A stretch of DNA of 64,000 nt from Bacteroidales bacterium (GCA_021740905.1 JAIOYV010000030.1:1-64000); one strand, 5' to 3'; positions 54,535 to 63,837 are shown, counted from the stretch's first letter. Translations and numbers: made by a program. Notes: generated from the sequence alone by a model not told the origin.

Positions 54535-55083
54535 TTAGGGAACATATTCGGTCACGGTATTCATGCCATTTTTAATGGCTTCCTCATTTAGAGGTATTAA
54601 TTTGTGATAGCGTTCCGGTAAAGACTTTTTCAGGCCCAAAATTACATTCTCAAGCTTAACAATGGGTTTCACTTTAAGATACCCTCCCAATACGATCATA
54701 TTGAATATTTTGGTATTCCCCATCTCGGAAGAAGATTTGGCAGCTTCGATGGAATAGATGCTGATGTCCTTACGGGTTGGGTGGTGGGTAATCCCATTAG
54801 GGTCGTACAACAAAGTGCCTCCCGGCTTTACCGATTTCTCAAATTTATCCATCGACTGTTGGTTGAGGATAATGGCCGTGTCGAATTTGTTAAGCACCGG
54901 CGAACTGATGCGCTCGTCGCTCACAATTACGGTAACATTGGCCGTACCCCCACGCATCTCGGGACCATACGAAGGCATCCATGAAACTTCTTGGTCTTGC
55001 ATGATGCCTGAATAAGCAAGGATTTTTCCCATCGACAAAACACCTTGTCCTCCAAATCCGGCAATTATTATTTCTTCAGTCAT
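54535..55083 (-). CDS. korC: 2-oxoacid:ferredoxin oxidoreductase gamma subunit
   Basis: The 182-residue gamma subunit of a 2-oxoglutarate or branched-chain 2-oxoacid:ferredoxin oxidoreductase. The N-terminal GFGGQGVLSMGKILAYSG motif is diagnostic of the family, followed by MPSYGPEMRGGTANVTVIVS. With alpha, beta and ferredoxin-like subunits it makes the cytoplasmic complex. It is last in the operon, 43 bases behind the beta subunit, and is followed by a terminator. Confidence 0.92.
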   Translation of the reverse strand: MTEEIIIAGFGGQGVLSMGKILAYSGIMQDQEVSWMPSYGPEMRGGTANVTVIVSDERISSPVLNKFDTAIILNQQSMDKFEKSVKPGGTLLYDPNGITHHPTRKDISIYSIEAAKSSSEMGNTKIFNMIVLGGYLKVKPIVKLENVILGLKKSLPERYHKLIPLNEEAIKNGMNTVTEYVP

Positions 55084-55126
55084 ATCTTTATTTTTTTCTG
55101 TTTAACGATTAGAAATCTGCCCCCTT

Positions 55127-55894
55127 CTATTTTTCAGGGACTTTAATATCACCTAAAGGATAAAATGGGAACATATTTTCTTCCATCCACTGATTCGATT
55201 GTACCGGGGTCATTTTCCATCCCGAGTTGCAATTGGAAACGATTTCCACAAAGGTGGTCCCTTTTTTTTGGGTTTGCAGTTCGAATGCAGTTTTGATTGC
55301 CTTTTTGGCTTTCCTTACATTTCGGGGTGTGTGCACTGCCTGACGGCTTACAAAGCTTACTCCTGGCAATTGAGCTACCAGTTCTGTAATCCTCAATGGA
55401 TTTCCCATAGTCTCCACATCGCGGCCATAAGGAGAAGTTGACGACCTCATTCCTGGCAAGGTGGTTGGAGCCATCTGTCCACCTGTCATCCCATAAATAC
55501 CATTGTTGATAAAGATGATGGTGATGTTTTCACCCCTGTTGCAGGCATGGATTGTTTCGGCAGTCCCAATGGCAGCTAGGTCTCCATCGCCCTGATAGGT
55601 GAAAACTGTTTTATCGGGCCAGCATCTTTTTACCCCGGTGGCAACGGCAGGGGCACGTCCGTGAGCGGCTTGTTGCATGTCGATATTCATAAAATCGTAG
55701 GCCAAAACTGAGCAACCCACAGGGGCAATCCCAATGGTGTTTTCAGCAAGGCCTAACTCTTCGAGCACTTCCATGGTAATCCTGTGTGCCGTTCCGTGGC
55801 CACAACCAGGACAGTAACTCAGCGTGTTATCTGTCATGAAACTGGTTTTTTTGTAAACCAGGTTTTCTGTTTTAATAATATCTTCGAATACCAT
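55127..55894 (-). CDS. korB: 2-oxoacid:ferredoxin oxidoreductase beta subunit (TPP-binding)
   Basis: A 255-residue subunit that binds thiamine diphosphate. CPGCGHGTAHRITMEVLEEL carries cluster/TPP-site residues, and GDGDLAAIG with the Asn-rich NNGIYGMTGGQ matches the TPP-binding GDG...N motif. It decarboxylates 2-oxoacids and passes electrons to ferredoxin. The gene begins three bases after the alpha-subunit stop, consistent with coupled translation. Confidence 0.92.
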   Translation of the reverse strand: MVFEDIIKTENLVYKKTSFMTDNTLSYCPGCGHGTAHRITMEVLEELGLAENTIGIAPVGCSVLAYDFMNIDMQQAAHGRAPAVATGVKRCWPDKTVFTYQGDGDLAAIGTAETIHACNRGENITIIFINNGIYGMTGGQMAPTTLPGMRSSTSPYGRDVETMGNPLRITELVAQLPGVSFVSRQAVHTPRNVRKAKKAIKTAFELQTQKKGTTFVEIVSNCNSGWKMTPVQSNQWMEENMFPFYPLGDIKVPEK

Positions 55895-55897
55895 TGT

Positions 55898-56983
55898 TTA
55901 TCCTCCTATAATTTTTTCTTCCAAAGCCTTTACTATCTCATCGGGAGTCGGAATGTTCCCACCAAAACGTCCAAAATGTTCAACCGGGACTCTTCCGTTC
56001 ACCGCCAGTTTTACATCTTCTACCATTTGTCCTGCACTCATTTCAACCGATAGAATCCCCTTCACCTTTTGGGTCATTAATTCAACCTCCTTTTTAGGAA
56101 ATGGGAACAAAGTAATGGGACGCATCAAGCCTACTTTTATGCCTTTAGCACGGGCAATTTCGATGGCTTTTTGGCAAATCCTTGCGCTTGATCCGTAAGC
56201 TACAAAGGCATATTCAGCATCGTCGCAGCGAATTCTCTCAACACGGACTTCCGCTTCTTCTATGGTTTTGTATTTCGCCTGTAAATGAATATTGTGCCTT
56301 TCCATTTCATCAGACTTCAGAGCTAACGAAGTAATGATATTTCTTTCGCGCGACTTAGGTTTTCCTATCGTTGCCCATGGATATTTTTCAGCAATTTCTG
56401 CATCCGAAATTCGTGGCATTTGCTCAAACATCATTACCTTTTCCATCATCTGTCCAATCACCCCATCTGAAAGGATCATAACTGGTGTCCGATATTTGAA
56501 TGCCAGTTCATATCCTTCTTTTACAAAATCGGCCATTTCCTGAACCGATGCCGGAGCCAAAACGATTAAGCGATAATCGCCATGTCCTCCTCCTTTGGTG
56601 GCTTGGAAATAATCGGCTTGCGATGGCTGAATGGTACCTAAACCGGGGCCTCCACGAACCACATTCAAAATAACGCAGGGCAGTTCCGCACCAGCGATAT
56701 AGGAAATACCTTCCTGTTTCAGGCTAATGCCCGGACTTGACGAGGAGGTCAGGCAATGTTTGCCGGATGCTGCTGCACCATACACCATGTTAATGGCTGC
56801 AACCTCGCTTTCTGCCTGTAATACAACCATGCCTGTGCGATCATAAGGTCGTTCGGCCATCAGGTATTCAATTACTTCCGACTGGGGGGTAATGGGATAT
56901 CCAAAGTACGCATCGGACCCGGCACGAATGGCAGCCTCGGCAAAGGCCTCGTTGCCTTTCATCAATTTTAACTCTTTTGCCAT
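55898..56983 (-). CDS. korA: 2-oxoacid:ferredoxin oxidoreductase alpha subunit
   Basis: A 361-residue alpha subunit. It has GNEAFAEAAIRAGSDAYFGY, the YPITPQSEV motif that contacts TPP, and SSSSPGISLKQEGISYIAGA, all typical of KorA/VorB. The sequence resembles the VorB-type branch often named 3-methyl-2-oxobutanoate oxidoreductase, so substrates could be branched-chain 2-oxoacids, 2-oxoglutarate or both. It follows the ferredoxin-like subunit by 27 bases. Confidence 0.92.
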   Translation of the reverse strand: MAKELKLMKGNEAFAEAAIRAGSDAYFGYPITPQSEVIEYLMAERPYDRTGMVVLQAESEVAAINMVYGAAASGKHCLTSSSSPGISLKQEGISYIAGAELPCVILNVVRGGPGLGTIQPSQADYFQATKGGGHGDYRLIVLAPASVQEMADFVKEGYELAFKYRTPVMILSDGVIGQMMEKVMMFEQMPRISDAEIAEKYPWATIGKPKSRERNIITSLALKSDEMERHNIHLQAKYKTIEEAEVRVERIRCDDAEYAFVAYGSSARICQKAIEIARAKGIKVGLMRPITLFPFPKKEVELMTQKVKGILSVEMSAGQMVEDVKLAVNGRVPVEHFGRFGGNIPTPDEIVKALEEKIIGG

Positions 56984-57010
56984 TATATTAATATTTTTCT
57001 GATTAAACTT

Positions 57011-57241
57011 TTATGCTTCCACTTTTGCCCTGTAAACAGTGATGACCCCATCGGGGCAAACGATAGCACAATTTGCACAACCGGTGCATTCTTCTTTTAA
57101 TTCGGGGTAGGCAAAATTATACCCTTTGCCGTTAACTTCGCTGGCCATGCTGATTACATTGGTAGGACAAGCTGCCAGGCAGACTTCGCAACCTTTACAT
57201 GCTTCCTTGTCAATTACGATGGCCCCCTTTACTTTTGCCAT
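57011..57241 (-). CDS. korD: Ferredoxin-like delta subunit of the 2-oxoacid oxidoreductase
   Basis: A 76-residue 2[4Fe-4S] ferredoxin, with CKGCEVCLAACP and CTGCANCAIVCP as its cluster motifs. It relays electrons from the alpha/beta active site to free ferredoxin. First gene of the operon, which runs korD-korA-korB-korC. A TACCTTTG box lies 44 bases upstream. Confidence 0.93.
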   Translation of the reverse strand: MAKVKGAIVIDKEACKGCEVCLAACPTNVISMASEVNGKGYNFAYPELKEECTGCANCAIVCPDGVITVYRAKVEA

Positions 57242-57622
57242 TTGCTATAGTATTTTAAAGATGTGTATTACTCAAAATCACCCGCAAAGGTAAGTAAAAT
57301 AGGCTAATATGGTGGTATGATTAATATCAGCTTTTCAGGAGGCTAAGACTTTGATTGATTAGCAATTATTGAATGATTTCTATTTGTAATTATTCTAAAT
57401 TGAGAGGTGCTTGGGGTATATCCAAATTAGTAAGCAATTACCGAATCTTAAGTTTTTGGGATTGAAGGTTAAATTTTGGAAATGGAAATCACAAACAAGC
57501 TGAAAAACTGCTTACTGCCAAATTTTTTCAGGAGGGGGGCAGATGGGCTTTCCGTTTGCTGTTTTGCAAGAAAACTGATTATAAAGAAGGGATCAAAACT
57601 TTTACAGTGATGTCCTCTGTTT
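57242..57622. other. Intergenic region upstream of the kor operon
   Basis: About 380 bases without a gene. It contains the kor operon promoter box near 57285-57292. I found no strong hairpin, repeat or RNA motif in the remainder. Confidence 0.45.
57285..57292 (-). promoter_or_regulatory. Putative -7 box TACCTTTG for the kor operon
   Basis: TAnnTTTG match on the minus strand, 44 bases before the korD ATG. Confidence 0.5.
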
Positions 57623-58945
57623 TCAGGACGGCGGCAAACCATCACTCAACGCCTCAATGGCATAAAAAGCAAGAGACATGATTGGGGATTCAATCCCGGT
57701 TTTCACTTGTGATATTTTTATCCCTTTTTCGATCTGATAATTATCAAGAAAGATCATCATACTTTTCATCATTGCTATTGAACCTGCCTTAATTTCAATT
57801 GGAATGATTTTAGCGTCGAGTTCGATTAAATAATCCAGTTCGGCATTGCTGTTTTTTGCTTCCCTTGCCCAATAGTACAGCGAAGGTTTTGAATATGGCG
57901 CATGGTAGGCCATCAATTCTTGTCCGACAAATTGTTCGGCCACTGCCCCTTTAAACACAGCCGTAAAATCTTTCGCCATAGCAGTATCGGAATACACTTT
58001 ACTTACAGCATGTAACAAACCTATATCGAGAAAAATCATCTTAAAAAAACTTTCTTTCACGCTGGTCTCCAGTGGCAAGCCCGCACCGCTTGTACGTTTA
58101 ACGCGATAAACTACCCCTGCCATTTCTAATAGTTCGAGGGCTTCTTTCAATTCCCTCGATTTAATCGTATTGTCTACATGGGCATAAATAAATTTCTGAC
58201 CCACCATTGTTGGCACAGCATTGAATATTTTTCGAAGGTAACGATGCTTCGATTTCTGGGCATATTTTGCAAAGTCGTCCATGTAGGTGTCTAAGATTGA
58301 TTGCTGAATCCCTTGACATTTTATTATATCCCCCGAAAGGCAATATTCGCTTACTACTTCGGGCATGCCACCAATGAGGAAGTATTTTCGGATATACTCG
58401 TTAAGATTATCGTGAATCCCACCGGGAATTTTTATCAGGTTCTCGAAATTGAGCACATAAGTACGCAAATGCCCCTGTCCTATTCCATCTAAAAATTCAC
58501 CAAACGACATGGGGAACATATACGCATATTGGATGCGACCAACGGGCATTCTAAATTCTTCTGATTCGAGGGCAAACTCCAATAGCGATCCTGTAGCGAT
58601 TACATGCAATTGAGGCCGCTCTTCATAAAAATACCGGAGGGCCATCAATGCTTTTGGACAGTCTTGCACCTCATCAAAAAAAAGAAGGGTTTTCCCAGCT
58701 TTGGCGAGCTGCCCTGTAAACAGGCTAATTCTTTCGATAATTTCTTTTGGGTCAAACGAAATAAAAATGTCCTTAAATTCAGGATTTCGTTCAAAGTTCA
58801 AGTGGATGAAAGACTCAAATTCAGTTCGTCCAAATTCTTCGACGACATACGTTTTCCCAACCTGACGAGCACCTCGTAGCAACAACGGTTTATGTAGTGT
58901 ATCATCCTTCCAATCGCATAAGGTTTTATACACATCTCGTTTCAT
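57623..58945 (-). CDS. AAA ATPase with DUF4143 domain
   Basis: A 440-residue ATPase common in bacteria and archaea, of unknown cellular role. Walker A is LLLRGARQVGKT (about 18-29) and Walker B is LLFFDEVQD (about 87-95), followed by ATGSLLEFALESEEFRMPVG and a DUF4143 C-terminal part with a nuclease-like fold region (ELDYLIELDAKIIPIEIKAG, resembling an E-x-K motif). Proteins of this family often move horizontally. Directly upstream lies a four-copy, 33-base-period dyad array that may be its operator. It appears monocistronic. Confidence 0.88.
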   Translation of the reverse strand: MKRDVYKTLCDWKDDTLHKPLLLRGARQVGKTYVVEEFGRTEFESFIHLNFERNPEFKDIFISFDPKEIIERISLFTGQLAKAGKTLLFFDEVQDCPKALMALRYFYEERPQLHVIATGSLLEFALESEEFRMPVGRIQYAYMFPMSFGEFLDGIGQGHLRTYVLNFENLIKIPGGIHDNLNEYIRKYFLIGGMPEVVSEYCLSGDIIKCQGIQQSILDTYMDDFAKYAQKSKHRYLRKIFNAVPTMVGQKFIYAHVDNTIKSRELKEALELLEMAGVVYRVKRTSGAGLPLETSVKESFFKMIFLDIGLLHAVSKVYSDTAMAKDFTAVFKGAVAEQFVGQELMAYHAPYSKPSLYYWAREAKNSNAELDYLIELDAKIIPIEIKAGSIAMMKSMMIFLDNYQIEKGIKISQVKTGIESPIMSLAFYAIEALSDGLPPS

Positions 58946-58989
58946 ACTGTTATCTGTTGAATATTAGTCTATTATGCAAATACTATTTT

Positions 58990-59111
58990 CAATATGGTCA
59001 ATTTCCAATGTAAATATGTAATTATTTTGGACATTATCCAACCATGATTTGCAATATTTTTGGACATTTTCCAAGGTTAAATAAGGCTGATTTTGGACAT
59101 TATCCAACCAT
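58990..59111. repeat. Four-copy 33-base-period dyad array before the DUF4143 gene
   Basis: TTTTGGACATTATCCAACCAT at 59025-59045 (21 bases) recurs in variants at 59058 and 59091, and a degenerate fourth copy has its GG at 58996-58997. The GG pair falls at 58996, 59029, 59062 and 59095, an exact 33-base step. Each clear copy has the dyad TTGGA-N5-TCCAA. A small open frame over the array (58964-59176) has an 11-codon rhythm, but that follows from the DNA repeat. Confidence 0.7.
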
Positions 59112-59157
59112 AAGCTGATTTTAGTGAGGAAGTACATTGCACTATTTGAGTTAATTC

Positions 59158-59895
59158 TTACGCAAAAATCTCCCATGCTTTTTCGGCCTGATAGCGCAGC
59201 ATTTTTAAACCGTTTAGGGAGGTTGCACCTTGTGCTTTTCCTTTTTTTAGAAAGAGGGTTTCTTCGGGGTTATAAATCAGGTCGACAAGCAAATGCTCCG
59301 GGGTTAGGGCCGAGTAATCGAGGTTTGGTAATCCATCTACATGGGGGAACATGCCCAGGGGTGTTGTATTTATTATGACATGACTATTTTTAACGATTTC
59401 AGAAGATAAATCAGCATACGAAAAAATATCAGTTTGGCTGTATCTCGAAACAAAAGTAAAATCGATCCCAAGTTTTTTCAGCACATAAGCCACGGCCTTT
59501 GATGCTCCCCCGGTTCCTAATATCAAGGCTGAATTGTGTCCAGGGTTCAATTCCGGAGCAATCATTTTCTCAAAGCCAAATACATCGGTGTTAAAACCTT
59601 TGGTGTGGATCTTTTTTCCCTGCCGGGATATTTGGATCGTATTTACGGCCCCTACTTCTTTTGCTGTTTCATCCAGTTCATCAAGGTAAGGGATAATTTC
59701 TTCCTTGTATGGGATCGTGACATTGAGGCCACACAGGGCGGGTTGTGATCGGAGTAGTTTAGGAAATTCAGAAATAGCCTCGATTGGATAATTTTCGTAC
59801 GCGGCATTAATCCTTTCCTTCAAAAACTTTTCGGTGAAATATTTTTTCGAGAAGGAATGACCGAGTGGGTATCCTATGAGGCCGTATTTTTTCAT
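59158..59895 (-). CDS. aroE: Shikimate dehydrogenase
   Basis: Reduces 3-dehydroshikimate to shikimate with NADPH in aromatic amino acid synthesis. The 245-residue protein has GYPLGHSFSKKYF (substrate site, Ser pair), the catalytic Lys in NVTIPYKEEI, the NADP-binding LILGTGGASKAVAYVLKKLG, and INTTPLGMFP. The length is typical for short bacterial AroE. The region upstream is full of hairpin repeats, and a promoter is not obvious there, so it may be read from the DUF5723 operon. Confidence 0.93.
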   Translation of the reverse strand: MKKYGLIGYPLGHSFSKKYFTEKFLKERINAAYENYPIEAISEFPKLLRSQPALCGLNVTIPYKEEIIPYLDELDETAKEVGAVNTIQISRQGKKIHTKGFNTDVFGFEKMIAPELNPGHNSALILGTGGASKAVAYVLKKLGIDFTFVSRYSQTDIFSYADLSSEIVKNSHVIINTTPLGMFPHVDGLPNLDYSALTPEHLLVDLIYNPEETLFLKKGKAQGATSLNGLKMLRYQAEKAWEIFA

Positions 59896-59901
59896 TTTAT
59901 T

Positions 59902-60218
59902 ATCACCAAAATAAATTGTGGTGTTGTCTCAACCAATTTACACTTTTACTTCATTACTTTATTTCACCACAATAAATTGTGGTGTTGTCTCAACCAGGAA
60001 ACCTTTACCATTGATCCTAAATCACCACAATAAATTGTGGTGTTGACTCAACCAAGCACCTTCCACCGCTGATCCTGAAATCACCACATTGAAATGTGGT
60101 GTTGTCTCAACCAAGAAACCTTTACCATTGATCCTAAATCACCACATTGAAATGTGGTGTTGTCTCAACCAGGAACTGTCAAATCCCCTTGAGACATCAC
60201 CCGAATTTATTCGGGTAG
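59902..60218. repeat. Six-unit hairpin repeat array upstream of aroE
   Basis: Six units start (CACC) at 59904, 59965, 60023, 60082, 60140 and 60198, 58-61 bases apart. Each contains a perfect or near-perfect hairpin CACC-N5...N5-GGTG, usually followed by TTGnnnCAACCA and a loosely conserved tail. Stem interiors are ACAAT/ATTGT (units 2-3), ACATT/AATGT (units 4-5) and CGAAT/ATTCG (unit 6, whose last stem pair is imperfect); unit 1 has one mismatch. There is no coding sequence. The spacing is not that of CRISPR, and the repeats are not identical. Confidence 0.75.
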
Positions 60219-60287
60219 TTTCGTAGGTTTACCAGGTGGTTTTGCCGTGTAGTTTTGCTACGGTGCTTGTACCTAATGTGCCTCGTG

Positions 60288-61694
60288 TTAGTTTGCCTTT
60301 GTGCGTCCAAACAAAAAGGCCATCCCAAAACGGAAATCCAAATTCTGGCTGGTGGCTGGCCACAGGGTGTTGAGCTTGGGGTCGTACTTTATGCCCAGGA
60401 TATTGTCGGTGATAAGGTGCAACTGCCAAGGGCCAAGATTGAAGGCAAACCCCAATCCCAGGTTGGCACTGCCCGAACCAAACATGGTGAAAGTACCAGA
60501 CATGCTGACAAAACGGCTTAGTTGGGCATTTCCCGAAATGCCATAAGCCATATACAGTTTGTCGTTGTAGTATTTCCCGTTCAGTATAAGCCCTGCATCG
60601 AGCCAGGTGTTTACAGCATAGTCCCCTGCGAGGAAAAACCGGGGGCCAATCTTGGTTTTATAACTTTCCTGTGTCGACTTTATGGCAAAGGCATCGCTAA
60701 TTGTATCGATCAATCTTTCCCACAAATGATCGGGATCATCGGCTCCGTCGGGTACAATATAAGGTGTTAGGTCAACTCCTTCCAGGGTAAACACGGTGTC
60801 CTGGCTAAAATTCAACACATTGCTTTGCCATTTAATATGGCTAAACAAGTCAATAACGCTAGCCGACAGGGTGATTTTTTCATTATAGTTATACACTGCC
60901 CCCAGGTCGAAGCCCAAACCACGGTTTTTGTTTCCAAAAAAGAAATCGGAAGCCGACAAATCCTGCTCTGTGAGGTCGTGCAGTTTTTCAGGATCTTGAT
61001 CGTCGAATTCGGCAGTAAGTGGTATGGAGGCATTCATTCTAATATTTGAATGAAGATCCCAGATGTAAGTATCTTCGTAAGTATAAATGCCCATGTCCCA
61101 GCTTTGGGTGTCGAAATTTACCATACCACGCAAAAATTTAAGTTTTGCCCCAACTTTTAGATTGTCCATAAGCTGGTAATTGTATCCGAAGGAATACTCG
61201 AAATAGTTCGATGCCTGAAGTTTAAGACCACTAAAATCGGCCATTTTGCCAATGTGATCTTTGTTGCCGTTCCAAAGAAAATAGAGAAGGTCCTTGGGCA
61301 AAGAAATTCCAGTGGTTGTTTTGTTGCTGATATCAAAAGTGATAAAACCTTTGCCAATCCCGTACCCCAGGCTAATGGGCGAGTACCGTAAATCGAAACC
61401 AAAACTATTGTTGCGCGATAGGACATCTTCGAGATGATCGGTATTTTCGAGCACTTCGAGTATTTTCATGCCCCGGTTCTCGTAGCCCAGGTTTATGGAC
61501 GATAGTCCGGGGAATCCAAAATAAAATTTACAATCGGGAGTAAGGGCGGGGTTTACAAGATGCCTGTCGCTAAGGCTGTGCAGGTTGTACATGGTAAGTT
61601 CCTGGGATAAACACACAGTACCGAACATCACCAAAAAGGATATGCCCAACAATATCTTATTTAATGTGCCCTTTATGCATTCTAAAGTTTTCAT
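60288..61694 (-). CDS. DUF5723 outer-membrane protein
   Basis: A 468-residue exported barrel-like protein. The signal peptide is long (to about 31, FLVMFGTVCLSQE), followed by the family N-terminus NLHSLSDRHLVNPAL and many beta segments with alternating aromatic residues. DUF5723 proteins are common in Bacteroidota; function is unknown, and a role with T9SS substrates or surface assembly is only a guess. It is 19 bases behind the large lipoprotein gene, so they form an operon. Confidence 0.8.
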   Translation of the reverse strand: MKTLECIKGTLNKILLGISFLVMFGTVCLSQELTMYNLHSLSDRHLVNPALTPDCKFYFGFPGLSSINLGYENRGMKILEVLENTDHLEDVLSRNNSFGFDLRYSPISLGYGIGKGFITFDISNKTTTGISLPKDLLYFLWNGNKDHIGKMADFSGLKLQASNYFEYSFGYNYQLMDNLKVGAKLKFLRGMVNFDTQSWDMGIYTYEDTYIWDLHSNIRMNASIPLTAEFDDQDPEKLHDLTEQDLSASDFFFGNKNRGLGFDLGAVYNYNEKITLSASVIDLFSHIKWQSNVLNFSQDTVFTLEGVDLTPYIVPDGADDPDHLWERLIDTISDAFAIKSTQESYKTKIGPRFFLAGDYAVNTWLDAGLILNGKYYNDKLYMAYGISGNAQLSRFVSMSGTFTMFGSGSANLGLGFAFNLGPWQLHLITDNILGIKYDPKLNTLWPATSQNLDFRFGMAFLFGRTKAN

Positions 61695-61713
61695 ATTCGT
61701 GAAGTTTGAAAGA

Positions 61714-63801
61714 TTAATTAATATCGTACGAATAGTTCACCAATATCCCCACCCGAACATCGAGGGTATAGTCTGAATAAAAAACAGCTTCACCAGTAGA
61801 ACTTGAAGACGTATTCACAAGAGCCTTAAGAATAATCTTATTGGCATTTTTCAAACTATTAAAACGATCTGTATCCATTTCAATTTTGCTGACTTTTGTT
61901 ACCGTTGAAGTAACTTTCCCATTAGCATCCACTGGCGCAGCTTCCAATAAATCGATCAAATAGGTATCGAAAACCTGGAAATTTGTCGTGTCCACAAAAT
62001 CGAGTTGAAGCGAGGTCTCGAAGGGGATCCCATTCACCGCCACAATTGACAAGTGGCCACCAAAAGCATCTTCTACCAAATTATCGTCGATGCTGAAATC
62101 AACCGTATCGACAAATTGAAGATTTTGAATACTGAACGATAGAGGCAGTTCAAACTCAAGCCCGATGTTTACCCTGCCATCCGAAGTCACAAAATTGGAG
62201 TACACAACACCGGTGTTGACCGAATCGGGATTAGTCACAACGCCACCCCCCATCACCATACGATCGGGAAATACCGATAAAAATTCGGAAAGCTGAGAGT
62301 TGGAATTGTCGATTGTAACTATCTCTCCAATAATTTCCTCACCGGGATTAAACGGATAGGGAAAATGGAAGGGATCGGCCAATAATGATTGGGATAACCC
62401 TTCGTTGGTGCGGTTGATCAGATCGACAGAAAAATCGACAGGCAGCCCTATGTTATTATCAACGATAAGGTGAAACATGGGGTCGGCAAGGTAGATAGAA
62501 CCTGAGATATTGGCCAGCTCCGAAAAATTAAAATCTACGGTATCCGGCCCGACTGACAGTTCCTTCACTCCTATCCATCCTTGCACGAGGTCGAACGAGA
62601 AAGAGTCAATCTCGTATTTCAATATTACCGTTAAGGACGAATCGAATTCAACCCAGGTATCCGATCCTGCCAATTGAAGGCTTAAAACAACTGGCAAAAA
62701 ATTATAAGGTTGAAGGGGATTTGTGGTCAGATCGAAAATGGAATTTGATAGATCGAGGCTACCGGAAGATCCTTGACTGGCATCGAACTGAAACGAAAAG
62801 GGGACCCCATTTTGGGTAACCGCTGGCAATTCGAGAGAAAGAGAGGCATCGAGGTCGATAAAGGATTCCACGGAATAATGCAAGGATGCTTGATTTAAAG
62901 CAACAAGAGTAAGCCGTTCGTTGCCCTCTGCGCTTAATTCTGTACTATCCACCACACCATCAAGATCCTGGGCTGGAATTTTCCCTTTTCCGGCAATCAC
63001 TTTCACTCCATACGAATTCAGTTCAAAGTAAATACCATCACTTAAATTGACAAGAACAGGTCCTGCGCTGGCATACGTTTCAAAGCTATTAAGGATGATC
63101 ATGAAATCGTTATATAAAGTTAGCCCGGCCAGTGGAATGGAATCGATCTGCACAATTCCTGGTTCAAGATTAGTAAAAGTGAAAACCCCCACCAGAGTGG
63201 AATCACCCATCGGGTCGATTGTATAAAGCGAAGTTGGGGCCGAGGCAAAAGTAACAGGGATATTGTTTTTGGCACCCAATATCAGCCAGCCATCGGAAAA
63301 CGTAACATACTCGAATTCTTCGAAATCATCGAAATCAAAACGTTTTTCATAGGTCGACACAATAGCCGGTAAATTGTTTGTAGTGCCATCCAAAGCCTGA
63401 ATAGCGGCAGCGTCGGCTGTGTCGATCACGGTAGTAAGATCGTCTAAGCTGGCCACTGCGGTAATTGGCCCAAAATTATTCAAGGCTATTTCGCCTAACT
63501 TATACTTAAATACTTCCTCCTCCTGATTGGGAATCTCGAATAAATCATCGACAGAATAGCTCAATATCGAATCTTCGCGGTAGATAAAACTGATACTTCC
63601 ATCCTGTCCAACCGCAAAGTTTGGATCGTCATCAGGGATCAAATCGGCCAGGCTCAGTTGAGCATGTGCAAGGGCTACTGCAAGCCCTGGTTCGTAGGTA
63701 AGGGCAACAGGTTCGATTTCTTTTTTACAATTTGTAAAGATAAATAGAAGCACCAAAAGTATCGGGTAGTGCTTTCCGAAAACATGCCGAAGTTTTTTCA
63801 T
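61714..63801 (-). CDS. Large lipoprotein of unknown function
   Basis: A 695-residue protein with lipobox LFIFTNC (Cys25) after a basic N-terminus, so it should be anchored in a membrane. The rest is rich in beta segments with no recognised domain; D-rich turns such as DDDPNFAVGQDGSI recur. The Lys-Lys after the lipid Cys is common in outer-membrane lipoproteins of the phylum, which may allow surface exposure. It is the first gene of the two-gene operon with the DUF5723 protein. Hairpin repeats lie just upstream at 63838-64000. Confidence 0.7.
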   Translation of the reverse strand: MKKLRHVFGKHYPILLVLLFIFTNCKKEIEPVALTYEPGLAVALAHAQLSLADLIPDDDPNFAVGQDGSISFIYREDSILSYSVDDLFEIPNQEEEVFKYKLGEIALNNFGPITAVASLDDLTTVIDTADAAAIQALDGTTNNLPAIVSTYEKRFDFDDFEEFEYVTFSDGWLILGAKNNIPVTFASAPTSLYTIDPMGDSTLVGVFTFTNLEPGIVQIDSIPLAGLTLYNDFMIILNSFETYASAGPVLVNLSDGIYFELNSYGVKVIAGKGKIPAQDLDGVVDSTELSAEGNERLTLVALNQASLHYSVESFIDLDASLSLELPAVTQNGVPFSFQFDASQGSSGSLDLSNSIFDLTTNPLQPYNFLPVVLSLQLAGSDTWVEFDSSLTVILKYEIDSFSFDLVQGWIGVKELSVGPDTVDFNFSELANISGSIYLADPMFHLIVDNNIGLPVDFSVDLINRTNEGLSQSLLADPFHFPYPFNPGEEIIGEIVTIDNSNSQLSEFLSVFPDRMVMGGGVVTNPDSVNTGVVYSNFVTSDGRVNIGLEFELPLSFSIQNLQFVDTVDFSIDDNLVEDAFGGHLSIVAVNGIPFETSLQLDFVDTTNFQVFDTYLIDLLEAAPVDANGKVTSTVTKVSKIEMDTDRFNSLKNANKIILKALVNTSSSSTGEAVFYSDYTLDVRVGILVNYSYDIN

Positions 63802-63837
63802 ATTTAAGATTTTTAATAACTAGTATCACCTCCATAA

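Noticed and set aside
58964-59176. 70-codon ORF over the 33-base array
   Set aside because: Its 11-residue rhythm is explained by the DNA repeat; I cannot support a protein.
59902-60218. Possible CRISPR array
   Set aside because: Units are not identical, each is a hairpin with variable stem, the spacing tails resemble each other, and no cas gene is near.
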